A stretch of DNA of 64,000 bases, taken from NCBI GenBank assembly GCA_045577615.1, contig JAZNIT010000034.1:50856-114855 (forward strand), in the 5' to 3' direction. Below, one piece after another: positions 47,590 through 56,835 of this stretch (position 1 is its first letter; every line of letters begins with the position of its first letter). A program made the translations under genes and the position numbers. The DNA is from RGIG2206 sp045577615. Its GTDB lineage: Bacteria; Bacillota; Clostridia; Oscillospirales; Acutalibacteraceae. Below the pieces are notes generated by a model, which had not been told where the DNA came from, did no database searches, and saw only the letters and a list, made by a program, of their open reading frames with translations.

Positions 47590-49405
47590 CGTTTATAAAA
47601 TTAATAATTGTATCAACATCAAAGCCATAAGAAGCATATGCTTGATCCACAGTGGAATGAGGAACAAAGCTGTCGACTGCTTTGATTTTGTACAAACCTT
47701 TATATCCATGTTCTAACAGCATACTTCCGAGCAGTTCAGCAACACCGCCGTCTTTAATGCCTTCTTCATAAAAATATATGCGCTTGTACTTTGCCATCTC
47801 AGTAAGTAGTTCTGCGGATAACGGTTTAATCTTATTTATCTTGCAAACCGATAGATTAAGCTCTTGTGCGGCTTTGGACACATTAGAAAACAGTTTTCCA
47901 TATGTCACTAGCAAAACGTCGTCATCAGTTTTATTAATGGCATAATCCTTGCTGAACATATCATCAGTATACCAATCAGGACGATAGCCCTGTGAGCCAC
48001 GAGGGTAGCGCACGCACATAGGACCATCAGTATTCACCGCAGACTCAAGTGCATATCTCAATTCTTCAAAATAGCTCGGTGACCAAGAAACAAAGTTTGG
48101 AATACCGTTGATAAAAGAAACATCAAACAGGCCTTGATGCGTAATACCATCGTCGCCAACAATACCTGCACGATCAACAGCCAGCGTTACATTGTAATTG
48201 CATACAGAAACGTCGTGTATCAGCTGATCATAGGAACGCTGGAGGAAGGATGAATAAACCGCAAAAACAGGCTTATACCCCTTTGAAGCCAAACCCGCAC
48301 TAAAGGTTACAGCATGCTGTTCTGCAATACCAACATCAAAGAACCTTTTAGGATAACTTTCTTTAAATCCAAGCAATCCTGTGCCTTCAGTCATTGCAGC
48401 TGTGACAGCACAGATTTTATCATCTTTTTCAGCAAGGCCACATAAACAATCACCGAACACAGAGGAGAAAGAATCACTTGATGTTACCAAACCGGTATTC
48501 ACATCAAAATGCGAAACGCCATGGAAAGTAGTGGGGTTCTTTTCAGCAGGTAAATATCCATAACCTTTGGTTGTCATAGCGTGTAAAACGACGGGGCGTT
48601 TAACGCTTTTGCAAGCCTCTAAACCACGAATAACCTCTTCTATATCATTGCCATCAATAGGACCCAGGTACTGATAACCGAGGCTATCAAATATATTGTT
48701 GCGATAAAACAAAGACTTAACAAAATTCTTAGTGTTATTCAAAAATTTATATAATGGCTTACCAATAAGCGGAATCTTATCAATAAAAGTTTTTACGTTT
48801 TCTTTTGTTTGAATATACTCCTTGCCAATTCGCATACTCGACAAGTGTCTAGCAAGAGATCCAACATTTTTCGAAATAGACATTTGATTATCGTTAAGCA
48901 CAACAACCATTTTATCTTTACGGCGTCCAGAATTATTGAACGCCTCAAAAACCATACCACCTGTAAGAGCGCCGTCACCGATGACTGAAATAGTATAATC
49001 GTCATTTCCTGCGAGCGTATTAGCACAAGCAATACCTAAAGCAGCAGAAATTGAATTAGAGCTATGGCCAGACACAAATGCATCGTGCTCACTTTCGGGA
49101 GGAAACATAAAGCCTGACAAGCCATCCTTTTTTCTGATAGTAGAAAAGTCATCAAATCTACCGGTAAGCAACTTGTGAACATAGCTTTGGTGACCTACAT
49201 CAAACAGTACAGAATCATTAGGGCTGTTAAAAACGTAATGAATAGCCACCGTAAGCTCAACGACACCAAGATTAGAAGCAAGATGTCCTCCGTTTTTGGA
49301 AACGGTATCAATAAGCTTCTCTCTGATTTCAGCACACAAAATGTTAAGCTGGTCAATATTTAGTTGTTTAAGATCTGATGGAGATTTAATTTTTTTAAGA
49401 TACAT
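47573..49405 (-). CDS. dxs: 1-deoxy-D-xylulose-5-phosphate synthase
   Basis: 610 residues from ATG 49405. Thiamine diphosphate enzyme, first step of the MEP isoprenoid pathway. Motifs: GGHLASNLGVVELTVAIHYVF, DVGHQSYVHKLLTGR, the ThDP motif VIGDGALTGGMVFEAFNNSG with NDNQMSISKN, and the transketolase domain FDVGIAEQHAVTFSAGLA. With ispA in the same operon, it feeds isoprenoid carriers for the cell wall. Confidence 0.97.
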   Translation of the reverse strand: MYLKKIKSPSDLKQLNIDQLNILCAEIREKLIDTVSKNGGHLASNLGVVELTVAIHYVFNSPNDSVLFDVGHQSYVHKLLTGRFDDFSTIRKKDGLSGFMFPPESEHDAFVSGHSSNSISAALGIACANTLAGNDDYTISVIGDGALTGGMVFEAFNNSGRRKDKMVVVLNDNQMSISKNVGSLARHLSSMRIGKEYIQTKENVKTFIDKIPLIGKPLYKFLNNTKNFVKSLFYRNNIFDSLGYQYLGPIDGNDIEEVIRGLEACKSVKRPVVLHAMTTKGYGYLPAEKNPTTFHGVSHFDVNTGLVTSSDSFSSVFGDCLCGLAEKDDKICAVTAAMTEGTGLLGFKESYPKRFFDVGIAEQHAVTFSAGLASKGYKPVFAVYSSFLQRSYDQLIHDVSVCNYNVTLAVDRAGIVGDDGITHQGLFDVSFINGIPNFVSWSPSYFEELRYALESAVNTDGPMCVRYPRGSQGYRPDWYTDDMFSKDYAINKTDDDVLLVTYGKLFSNVSKAAQELNLSVCKINKIKPLSAELLTEMAKYKRIYFYEEGIKDGGVAELLGSMLLEHGYKGLYKIKAVDSFVPHSTVDQAYASYGFDVDTIINFINGDKVE

Positions 49406-49429
49406 AAACAATTACATCCGTTCTTAATT

Positions 49430-49891
49430 TTACGCAACAGGAACTAACATAGAAATGATAATACCAAGCAAAGCTCCTGCCAAAACCTCAAGAGGAGTGT
49501 GTCCCAACACCTCTTTCAACTCGCTGATATCAAGGTCGTCGTCATCATCTTCCATTTGGTCAACTTTATCAACAACCTTGTTGATGGCTTTAGCGTGCTC
49601 ACCTGCTTGTCTTCTGACACTTGTTGCATCATACATAACAACAGCAGCAAACACAAACGCTAAAGCAAATTCTACCGATTGCACACCACAAACACGGCAA
49701 GTGGCTATTGCAAGAGCTGTAACACTTGCAGAGTGGGCAGAAGGCATTCCACCGGGTCCAAAAATTCTTTCAGCAACGAATTTTTTGGTAGTTATCAATA
49801 CCAAAAGAGTTTTTATCATCTGTGCTGAAAACCAAGATAACAACGCGCTGCACAGCACACCGTTACTAAAAAACATAGATATAAAATCCAT
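49430..49891 (-). CDS. DUF212 (divergent PAP2) membrane protein
   Basis: 153 residues, four membrane segments, with the signature FGPGGMPSAHSASVTALA, YDATSVRRQAGEHAKAIN and KEVLGHTPLEVLAGALLGI. Related to acid phosphatase/VanZ-type PAP2 folds; may act on lipid diphosphates, in keeping with ispA and dxs neighbours. Activity unproven. Confidence 0.9.
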   Translation of the reverse strand: MDFISMFFSNGVLCSALLSWFSAQMIKTLLVLITTKKFVAERIFGPGGMPSAHSASVTALAIATCRVCGVQSVEFALAFVFAAVVMYDATSVRRQAGEHAKAINKVVDKVDQMEDDDDDLDISELKEVLGHTPLEVLAGALLGIIISMLVPVA

Positions 49892-49905
49892 TATGTCACC
49901 AATTC

Positions 49906-50775
49906 CTATTTATTTCTGTTCAACAAATACAGTGCAAGCTCTTTAAGCCTATTTCCCTCATTACCCAAAGGCTCTAATGCTTCTATAGCCTGATTAGTTA
50001 AAAGCTCAACATCTTTTTTTGCTTGTTCAATACCATACAAAGTAACGTAAGTATTCTTGTTTTGCGCTTTATCGCTGCCGATAGGCTTACCAAGAGTATC
50101 AGCATCGCCTTCGACATCTAGAATATCATCCTTAATTTGAAAAGCCTTACCGATAGCCATAGCATATTTTTCGGCAACCGGAATCTTATCGTAGGCTTCG
50201 GCTGCAATACAGCCCAAAACGCAAGCAGCCTTAATTAAAGCACCTGTTTTCAAATTGTGCATAAGCTCGATATCTGTGCCGTCAGCAGATTTGTTTTCAC
50301 AATTTATATCTACAGTTTGTCCGCCGACCATACCGTTAATGCCACAATATTCTGCCAAAACCGCAGCAGCTCTTACGTTTTGCTTATCTGAAAGCGGAGC
50401 AAGCGCTACAGCAGAAAAAGCAAGGGGCTGTAAAGCATCACCCGCAAGCAATGCAATATCTTCACCGTAAACCTTATGACAAGATGGCTTGCCTCGTCTG
50501 ATGTCATCATTATCAAGACAGGGCAAATCGTCGTGAATTAAAGAATATGTGTGGATAAATTCTACAGCACAAGCATAATTCACAGCCAACTGCTCAAAAC
50601 CACCGCAAGCACGGCAAAACTCCATGGTGAGAGCAGGACGCAATCTTTTGCCGCCTGCAGCAACAGAATAAGACATTGCTTCTCGCAAGTTGGAGTATTT
50701 AACGTTTACGTTTGGAATCAGTCTTGTAAGTGATCCCTCAATTATAGAAGCATAACAGCTTAACAATTCACTCAT
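49906..50775 (-). CDS. ispA: polyprenyl (farnesyl-type) diphosphate synthase
   Basis: 289 residues. First Asp-rich motif SLIHDDLPCLDNDDIRRG, second FQIKDDILDVEGD, with GGKRLRPAL and FIHTYSL. The two residues before the first motif fit short-chain (C15) synthases. Its ATG abuts the xseB stop. Confidence 0.93.
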   Translation of the reverse strand: MSELLSCYASIIEGSLTRLIPNVNVKYSNLREAMSYSVAAGGKRLRPALTMEFCRACGGFEQLAVNYACAVEFIHTYSLIHDDLPCLDNDDIRRGKPSCHKVYGEDIALLAGDALQPLAFSAVALAPLSDKQNVRAAAVLAEYCGINGMVGGQTVDINCENKSADGTDIELMHNLKTGALIKAACVLGCIAAEAYDKIPVAEKYAMAIGKAFQIKDDILDVEGDADTLGKPIGSDKAQNKNTYVTLYGIEQAKKDVELLTNQAIEALEPLGNEGNRLKELALYLLNRNK

Positions 50776-50979
50776 TTATTTATCCTCGGTATTAGCTGAA
50801 ATTTCAGTAATTTTAAGTCGTGCGTCATTAATTTTTGCATTACAAAGTTTAATTAAACTGCTGCCCTCTTCAAAAAGCTCCAGAGATTGCTCAAGGGATA
50901 CGTCACCGCTATCAAGAAGTTTGGAAATCTCTTCAAGGCGATTAAGCATATCAGCAAAAGTCATATCTTTATTCATCAT
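50776..50979 (-). CDS. xseB: exodeoxyribonuclease VII small subunit
   Basis: 67 residues: FADMLNRLEEISKLLDSGDV, then SLEQSLELFEEGSSLIKLCNAKI, the classic XseB helix pair. Start at ATG 50979 (TTGGAGCAA upstream); another ATG follows directly. It overlaps xseA by 11 bp. Confidence 0.95.
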   Translation of the reverse strand: MMNKDMTFADMLNRLEEISKLLDSGDVSLEQSLELFEEGSSLIKLCNAKINDARLKITEISANTEDK

Positions 50980-52186
50980 TATTGCTCCAATCAACAGAAA
51001 TAGTTTTACATTTTACGCTGCCATCTGACAACACAAGCGAAAAGTTCATATTATCAGCAACGTCCGTAATGCTTTTAATAACCTTGTCATCAGTTCTTGC
51101 GATCGAATATCCCCTGCTTAAGGTTTTAAGAGGGCTGGTAGCATCAATCTTTGCAGCGGCAACAGAAAGTCTGTTCCAAAAGCGCTCAACATTTAAATTC
51201 TGTGCATTTTTAATTGCCTGCTCATATTGGTCCAAACGTTCACTGATATTATCCACATAAGACATGGGCGAAGTAAACACGGAGCTGCCGCCAATAAGCT
51301 TTAAACGATTTTCATATTCCTTAACAACAGCACTACATTTGTACGCTAAAAAGGATTTTAAATTAGCCAATTGAACCGAAAGCTCAGCTATATCGGGTGT
51401 TGTCAATTCGGCTGCAGCTGATGGTGTGGGAGCCCTGAGATCGGCAACAAAATCACATATTGTAAAGTCAATTTCATGGCCAACTGCTGATACAACAGGA
51501 ACATTGGATTCGAACACAGTATATGCAAGTCTTTCATCATTAAAAGCCCACAAATCCTCAATTGAGCCACCACCGCGGCCAATTATAATAACATCGACCT
51601 CACCATGTTGATTGGCAAGATTTAAAGCGTTTATAAGTGATTGCGGAGCACCCTCGCCCTGCACCAATGCAGGATAAACAATAAGCTCAGCAATAGGATA
51701 TCTGCGAGATAAGACGTTGATAATATCCTGAAGTGCAGCACCTGTTGCAGAAGTAACAACTCCTATTTTTGCAGGATATTTGGGAACAGGTCGCTTATTC
51801 GATTCATCAAACAATCCGGCTTCGCTCAATTTAATCTTAAGCTGCTCATAGGCAACAAGCAGTGCACCAACACCATCAGGCTGCATATCATCGATATAGA
51901 ATTGATATAAACCATCTCGCTCATATAGTGAAACCCTACCGTGACAGATAACCTTCATACCGTTTTGAGGTACAAAAGGCACCTTTTGAGCAGAATATTT
52001 AAACATTACTGATTTGATGGCGCATTTATCATCCTTCAATGTTAGATAAAAATGGCCCGAAGAATAGTGGTTAGTAAAGTTAGAAATCTCGCCACTGATA
52101 TAAACAGACTTAAGAGTTTGCTCACCTTCAAGCAAGCTTTTAACATAAGTATTAAGTTGTGAAACAGTAATCACTGTTGTATTCAT
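50969..52186 (-). CDS. xseA: exodeoxyribonuclease VII large subunit
   Basis: 405 residues from ATG 52186, TGATG overlap with the upstream gene. N-terminal OB fold (VYISGEISNFTNHYSSGHFYLTLKD), catalytic core with KIGVVTSATGAALQDI, IIGRGGGSIEDLWAFNDE and SAVGHEIDFTICD; C-terminal coiled coil. Degrades ssDNA with XseB. Confidence 0.96.
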   Translation of the reverse strand: MNTTVITVSQLNTYVKSLLEGEQTLKSVYISGEISNFTNHYSSGHFYLTLKDDKCAIKSVMFKYSAQKVPFVPQNGMKVICHGRVSLYERDGLYQFYIDDMQPDGVGALLVAYEQLKIKLSEAGLFDESNKRPVPKYPAKIGVVTSATGAALQDIINVLSRRYPIAELIVYPALVQGEGAPQSLINALNLANQHGEVDVIIIGRGGGSIEDLWAFNDERLAYTVFESNVPVVSAVGHEIDFTICDFVADLRAPTPSAAAELTTPDIAELSVQLANLKSFLAYKCSAVVKEYENRLKLIGGSSVFTSPMSYVDNISERLDQYEQAIKNAQNLNVERFWNRLSVAAAKIDATSPLKTLSRGYSIARTDDKVIKSITDVADNMNFSLVLSDGSVKCKTISVDWSNNDE

Positions 52187-53115
52187 CAAATAAAACCGCC
52201 CTTATAAGCTGCAAGTAAGGCAATTCCTGCACTGTTATCGGTAGAAAATTCAGGTTCAGCAAAATATCCGTTATATTTATTTTCAATAAAGCCTCTTATG
52301 TATTTGTTGCTCATTACACCGCCCGCATAAACAAGGGGCATCTCACCGTAATTATCTATAATATATTGGGTCATAGCATCAACGGCAGAGCAGATGCTTT
52401 GAAGGGTAAATTTGCAAATATCGTGCTCGCTTTCACCATTGTTAAGCATCTTCAAAAACTTATTTTCAATACCCGATAACGAAACCTTACCATCTCGCAC
52501 TACTGTTTTTATTTTATAGCTTTTGTCCGATTGATTTGATAACAGCTCAAGTTCTGCACCACAAGGAAAGCTCATACCGAGCGCTACTCCGCAACGGTCA
52601 ATCACCTGTCCTGCTTTTAGATCAGATGATGACGAAATCAGTTCACAATTAAATATGTTGTTTTTATCGGGAGTTACAAGCAGTGCTTCGCTTGTTCCAC
52701 CGGAAAAATGAAAAGCAACAAACCTTTTGTCAATCAAATCAAGCCGTTTTGAAGAATAAAGTGCAGCAGCAATATGACCTGCTTGGTGAGAAAACTCAAA
52801 CATAGGTACATTAAGAAGTTTTGAAACAGTATTTGCAACATTATACCCAGCCTTAAAGCAAGGCATATAACTGCCTTCAACATCACGAGGTCTTACAGAA
52901 ACACCAACACAATCAATTTGATTGCTAAATTCAAAGGCATTGTTGATTACCTCAGGCAAGTTAGCGGTATGATGATACACCGCATCACTTTGGCGTAAGC
53001 CTCGCTCGCCTTGTTTTACGGGCAACATTTTTTTAAAATTATTTATAATGCCCTTTGACTGATCGTATATAGCTGCAGAGGTAGTATAGTTGCTGGTATC
53101 AATACCGAGAATCAT
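52186..53115 (-). CDS. M22/TsaD-like (Kae1-family) protein, clostridial paralogue
   Basis: 309 residues. ASKHA-fold protein: ILGIDTSNYTTSAAIYD start, the metal motif FSHQAGHIAAAL (HxxxH), and VYAGGVMSNKYI. It differs from TsaD by its unusual KQGERGLRQSDAVYHHTANLPEV region and less conserved loops. Clostridia carry such a gene between nusB and xseA in addition to a true tsaD elsewhere. Role unknown; it overlaps nusB by 4 bp. Confidence 0.85.
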   Translation of the reverse strand: MILGIDTSNYTTSAAIYDQSKGIINNFKKMLPVKQGERGLRQSDAVYHHTANLPEVINNAFEFSNQIDCVGVSVRPRDVEGSYMPCFKAGYNVANTVSKLLNVPMFEFSHQAGHIAAALYSSKRLDLIDKRFVAFHFSGGTSEALLVTPDKNNIFNCELISSSSDLKAGQVIDRCGVALGMSFPCGAELELLSNQSDKSYKIKTVVRDGKVSLSGIENKFLKMLNNGESEHDICKFTLQSICSAVDAMTQYIIDNYGEMPLVYAGGVMSNKYIRGFIENKYNGYFAEPEFSTDNSAGIALLAAYKGGFI

Positions 53116-53531
53116 ACATTATCCTCAATTTTGGCAATGGTTCCCAAAACGCCGTTTATATAAGATGAATCATCATCTGCACCAAACTTCTTGGCAAGCT
53201 CAACAGCCTCATTGATTGCAACGCTTGTGGGAATTTCTTTTGAAATTTTAATTTCATATACAGCAAGGCGCAATATAGACAAAACAACTCGAGAAAGCCT
53301 GTTGATAGTCCAACCAATCAAATTTGATGAAATAAGCTGATCGATTTCTGTCAAATTGGCATAAACACCCTCAGCCTCTTTTTTTGCAAATTCATCAACA
53401 ACAATTTCATCAGCGGCTGCTGCATTATCAATTATTTCATCAAGGCTGCAATCGTGAAAGGTCTTTTCAAAAACAAGGGCAAAAGCCTGCTCGCGAGCAT
53501 CGCGACGAGTTAATTCAGTTTTATTAGACAT
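53112..53531 (-). CDS. nusB: transcription antitermination factor NusB
   Basis: 139 residues. TRRDAREQAFALVFEKTFHD N-terminal Arg-rich box-A binding region, then LSRVVLSILRLAVYEI and SVAINEAVELAKKFGADDDSSYINGVLG. Supports rRNA antitermination with NusE. First gene of the operon running to recN. Confidence 0.96.
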   Translation of the reverse strand: MSNKTELTRRDAREQAFALVFEKTFHDCSLDEIIDNAAAADEIVVDEFAKKEAEGVYANLTEIDQLISSNLIGWTINRLSRVVLSILRLAVYEIKISKEIPTSVAINEAVELAKKFGADDDSSYINGVLGTIAKIEDNV

Positions 53532-53553
53532 AGTGCTCCATCCTTTTTATAAC

Positions 53554-53583
53554 TATTCATTTTATTGTATAACAAAATGAATA
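53554..53583. promoter_or_regulatory. 10-bp inverted repeat over the nusB promoter -10 box
   Basis: TATTCATTTT (53554-53563) and AAAATGAATA (53574-53583), perfect, with the -10 in the spacer. Operator-like. Confidence 0.5.
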
Positions 53584-53592
53584 AAATTTCAA
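53564..53592 (-). promoter_or_regulatory. sigma-A promoter of the nusB operon
   Basis: Minus strand TTGAAA (53592-53587), 17-bp spacer, TACAAT (53569-53564). Confidence 0.7.
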
Positions 53593-53613
53593 CAAAAAGA
53601 AATAAATATTTAT

Positions 53614-53640
53614 AAAAAAAGAGCCGTTTCTCACGGCTCT
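53614..53640 (-). terminator. terminator after the Asp23 gene
   Basis: Stem AGAGCCGT / ACGGCTCT (53620-53627, 53633-53640) followed on the minus strand by seven Ts. Confidence 0.9.
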
Positions 53641-53643
53641 CAT

Positions 53644-53991
53644 TTATTCTTCGGTTGGAATATCAATATCTGCTACAACGACATTAACTTTTGACACAGG
53701 AGTATTGCTCATATTTTGAATGGTTTTCTTGACATTCTCTTGGATTGCTTCGCAAACTGCAGTGATGTTAACACCGGTTTTAAGCTTAACAAAAAGTTCG
53801 ATTATCATTGAATCCTGCGAATATTTCACATTAACAGATTGAGTAGTTTTAGAAGAAAACAGTTTTTTAATATTGGGGTTGGGAACAAGTGAAACAACGC
53901 CTTCAATCTCGCAGGCTGCGGAAGAAACCATTTGTGCAACAACATCTTCTGAAAGAACAACATTATGAACAGTATTATTTTTAATATCCAT
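53644..53991 (-). CDS. Asp23/Gls24 (YqhY-like) family protein
   Basis: 115 residues: LSEDVVAQMVSSAACEIEGVVSL, then VKYSQDSMIIELFVKLKTGVNITAVCEAIQENVKKTIQNMSN and VNVVVADIDI. The fold is typical of this envelope-stress/fatty-acid-related family, which in Firmicutes lies between spoIIIAH and nusB, as here. Function not settled. Confidence 0.92.
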   Translation of the reverse strand: MDIKNNTVHNVVLSEDVVAQMVSSAACEIEGVVSLVPNPNIKKLFSSKTTQSVNVKYSQDSMIIELFVKLKTGVNITAVCEAIQENVKKTIQNMSNTPVSKVNVVVADIDIPTEE

Positions 53992-54025
53992 TACAAAAAA
54001 TCCTCCAAAACTTTGATATGCTATA

Positions 54026-54054
54026 ATTATAACACAGTTTATTTTATTTTACAA
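54026..54054 (-). promoter_or_regulatory. sigma-A promoter of the Asp23-family gene
   Basis: Minus strand TTGTAA (54054-54049), 17-bp spacer, TATAAT (54031-54026). Separates this gene from the sporulation operon above. Confidence 0.65.
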
Positions 54055-54060
54055 CAAGAA

Positions 54061-54594
54061 TTATTCTACATTTATAATTTTTATACTGTCAAGCGTTACC
54101 TTCTTTTGTGATAATACAACGTCTTGAATTTGCAGTATATCGGCGTTTTTCAACTCTGTTGCTTTCACAATAACGTTTATACCCTCTTCACTTACTATAC
54201 ATACACAATCCTCAAAGCCTTTTGCTTTAACCAACGTTTCTACATTACTTTCTGTTTCTATGTATGATAATATTTCAACCTGTTTTTGCACAGCATTGCT
54301 TATTTCAGCGTCGGTACTTTCAACATCCTTTTGCATCTCTTCGAGATCTTCCAAAAGTTCATCACGCGCCTCTTCCCTTTCGCTACGTGTCTTTTCAAAA
54401 TAGCCCTCTTCTTCATCGGTAATTTTTACGTTATCGTTGCCAACGTATTCGGCATCACCCAGATTTTCATCCGTGATAGATTGTTTGTTATCCAGGGTGT
54501 TAGAATTAAACTGCCAATTCACATACACAGCAGCAGCCAACATCAACACAAGTCCTGCAAGCACAAGCTGCTTTTTCTTAAAAATTTTCTTCAT
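54061..54594 (-). CDS. spoIIIAH: stage III sporulation protein AH
   Basis: 177 residues. One N-terminal membrane segment (KKQLVLAGLVLMLAAAVYVNW), a charged coiled-coil-prone linker (residues 65-110, EKTRSEREEARDELLEDLEE) and a C-terminal ring-building domain (QKQVEILSYIETESNVETLVKAKGFEDCVCIVSEEGINVIV). SpoIIIAH in the mother-cell membrane binds SpoIIQ of the forespore, forming the feeding-tube channel. Last gene of spoIIIAA-AH. Confidence 0.93.
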   Translation of the reverse strand: MKKIFKKKQLVLAGLVLMLAAAVYVNWQFNSNTLDNKQSITDENLGDAEYVGNDNVKITDEEEGYFEKTRSEREEARDELLEDLEEMQKDVESTDAEISNAVQKQVEILSYIETESNVETLVKAKGFEDCVCIVSEEGINVIVKATELKNADILQIQDVVLSQKKVTLDSIKIINVE

Positions 54595-54611
54595 ATATAT
54601 CCCCCTAATAA

Positions 54612-55145
54612 TTATTTACCCATTACTACACAAACTCGTTTATCGCTTATATCTAATGCAGTCGCAACCGCTGATACAATTCTCTCTGTCACCGCGCTGT
54701 TATTAGCATATTTGGTTACAACCACCACACCTTTAACTGTGGGGAAGATTTTAGATACAACCAAAGCCTCCTCCCCACCTTGGGCGTTTTTAACTAAAAT
54801 GTAATCCTGCTTTGAATCATCAGTTTGCTCTGTTTTATATTTATCAGATGATTGGTTATCTGTCTTATTGTTTTTAGACACACTTTTTGCATCTGCATAA
54901 ACTACTTTGCCGTTAGATTCAAGGCTTACCATCACCGCCGCATTTTTTTCGCCGGTAATTCTGCACACAATATTTGATATCTTTTCTTCGGTCGTTTTTG
55001 CATAATCCGCTTCCGTCGGTTCATTGATTTTATCTGAAACTGAAAAGCTTGATAATAATATCAATACTATGCCTACAATACCCAGTGCTATTATCAGTTT
55101 AATCTTTTTATCAGACGTTAGCATCTTTTTAATTTTATTCATCAT
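54612..55145 (-). CDS. spoIIIAG: stage III sporulation protein AG
   Basis: 177 residues. One membrane segment (IKLIIALGIVGIVLILLSSF), then a ring-building domain (TTEEKISNIVCRITGEKNAAVMVSLESNGKVVYA..., GGEEALVVSKIFPTVKGVVVVTKYANN). Forms a large ring in the mother-cell membrane. Two ATGs (55145, 55142) follow GGGGGTT closely; either may be used. It overlaps spoIIIAF by 11 bp. Confidence 0.93.
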   Translation of the reverse strand: MMNKIKKMLTSDKKIKLIIALGIVGIVLILLSSFSVSDKINEPTEADYAKTTEEKISNIVCRITGEKNAAVMVSLESNGKVVYADAKSVSKNNKTDNQSSDKYKTEQTDDSKQDYILVKNAQGGEEALVVSKIFPTVKGVVVVTKYANNSAVTERIVSAVATALDISDKRVCVVMGK

Positions 55146-55599
55146 AACCCCCGACAATTACTAAACTTTTAACCTGGGTTATCTCTGAAAGCTCACTAGA
55201 TAACAAATCCAAGTTTAAATCATTTATGCAGTCCACGAAAAATTTGAGCATTACTATAGAATCATCTGAATCAGCCTCTATTCTAACACAGTTAACATTA
55301 TGTTTTTGAAAGGTTTCGCGTGTATTTTTCTCAACGTCTTTAAGATATGCAGCTGTATTCTTATCTAAAATATATTCCTCTATGCTTTGATTATTTACAT
55401 CAGTATCAAGGTTAAATTCAAAAGTGCCGAAATTAACGACCGTTAAAAAGCAAGTTATTATTAATGTTGCAGACAGCAACTCAGCTACATATTTTATCAG
55501 TGATTTATAGTCGTTTTCGTTTGGCAAAACACCGCACAAAACAATAGATACCACAGAAACTATAGTCAAATCCAAAGATAATGCTTTCAAATTTTCCAT
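55135..55599 (-). CDS. spoIIIAF: stage III sporulation protein AF
   Basis: 154 residues. Two N-terminal membrane segments (LSLDLTIVSVVSIVLCGVL and YVAELLSATLIITCFLTVV) and a C-terminal ring-building domain (EKNTRETFQKHNVNCVRIEADSDDSIVMLKFFVD). Part of the SpoIIIA-SpoIIQ complex. Confidence 0.9.
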   Translation of the reverse strand: MENLKALSLDLTIVSVVSIVLCGVLPNENDYKSLIKYVAELLSATLIITCFLTVVNFGTFEFNLDTDVNNQSIEEYILDKNTAAYLKDVEKNTRETFQKHNVNCVRIEADSDDSIVMLKFFVDCINDLNLDLLSSELSEITQVKSLVIVGGYDE

Positions 55600-56835
55600 T
55601 TAAACACCTATGGACAAAGTTAGAATAACCGATAAAAGATATGCAACGGCAACACATAGCACCAGCGCTATAAGCAGAGAAACAGTGCTGCCCACACTTT
55701 TTATAAAATTAGCAGCACAATCTAATCCGCCCAACTCTACCAATGCACACGATACAGCTAACGCAAGTCTCCAGATAACAAGTTTTATAACAACCGGCAG
55801 CACAGCTACCACGATCATAACAATGGCATAAATTCCAACTGTGCTTTTAAGAGTTCCCGCGCCCGCTAATAATATTGACACACTGTCACTTAAAGCAGAA
55901 CCTACAAACGGAACCATCGTACCAAGTGCGGTTTTTACAGTCTTTAATCCAATAGTATCAGACGGAGCAGAAACGACAGTTTGCAGATTTAATGCGGTAA
56001 TAAATATACCCATAGCAGAGGTAAGAACAAACACGATTGTTTTTCGCAAAAAATCGAAATATTTTTTAGATATATTATTAAACGAAGCAGCTATAGATGT
56101 TACCAATGCAATACATCCGGTAGGAATCAGCAAAGCATCTGCCATCATGGTAAAAGCCTGCGTTACAATAAACATCAGCGATGAATAGGATGCAGACGTA
56201 CCTGCATAACCGACAGAAAGCATCAAAGCTGAATATATAGGTATAAAGGCTGCCATAAATATGGTGCAAGACTTCACAACTTCAGCAACACTATTAAACA
56301 ATGCAGAAATTGGTGTAATTATCAAAAGTGCACATATAACCGTTAATACCGACCGATATGTTTCAGTAACACCGTTTGTCTTGTCATCAAAGCAGCGTGT
56401 AGACATATGCAGAATAGTAACAACAATAACCATAAGTATTATGTTTAGCGCCGTACCGTCGAGCTTAATGTTGTTTTTTAATACGTCTTTAAACAAATCA
56501 AACCCATTAATATTCCACAACGATTTTGGATTTGAAATATCTAAACCATAGGTTTTCAGTTCTCCATCCTCAAACTCTTCTAATTGAAGCAAATCATACA
56601 GCTCGCCATACTGCTCTTCAAGCTCGTCTGCCATAACATTACAAGAAAAAAGAGACGCTAAAAAAACTGTAATAATAGTTATTGCGACAAGCTTGAGACA
56701 ACCTTTAAAAGTTCTGTAAAAAATGGCAATGACATTAAAATTATAGATACCTTTGACGCGAGTACAATTGTTTGAGAAATGGTTGGTTGTCCACATTCTT
56801 TGCATATTACACTCCCACAATGTGACAAAAAACAT
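55600..56835 (-). CDS. spoIIIAE: stage III sporulation protein AE (start unresolved)
   Basis: 411 residues as an open frame. Signal sequence CLKLVAITIITVFLASLFSC-NVMA, an extracytoplasmic segment with ELEEQYGELYDLLQLEEF, then about seven membrane segments. ATG codons exist only at 56835, 56805 and 56796, all deep inside spoIIIAD (overlap 118-157 bp), giving a strange 40-50-residue N-terminal extension before the signal sequence. No ATG, GTG or TTG is near the signal; an ATT start (IFYRTFKGCLKLVAI) would give a normal signal peptide. The longest frame is listed. Confidence 0.88.
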   Translation of the reverse strand: MFFVTLWECNMQRMWTTNHFSNNCTRVKGIYNFNVIAIFYRTFKGCLKLVAITIITVFLASLFSCNVMADELEEQYGELYDLLQLEEFEDGELKTYGLDISNPKSLWNINGFDLFKDVLKNNIKLDGTALNIILMVIVVTILHMSTRCFDDKTNGVTETYRSVLTVICALLIITPISALFNSVAEVVKSCTIFMAAFIPIYSALMLSVGYAGTSASYSSLMFIVTQAFTMMADALLIPTGCIALVTSIAASFNNISKKYFDFLRKTIVFVLTSAMGIFITALNLQTVVSAPSDTIGLKTVKTALGTMVPFVGSALSDSVSILLAGAGTLKSTVGIYAIVMIVVAVLPVVIKLVIWRLALAVSCALVELGGLDCAANFIKSVGSTVSLLIALVLCVAVAYLLSVILTLSIGV

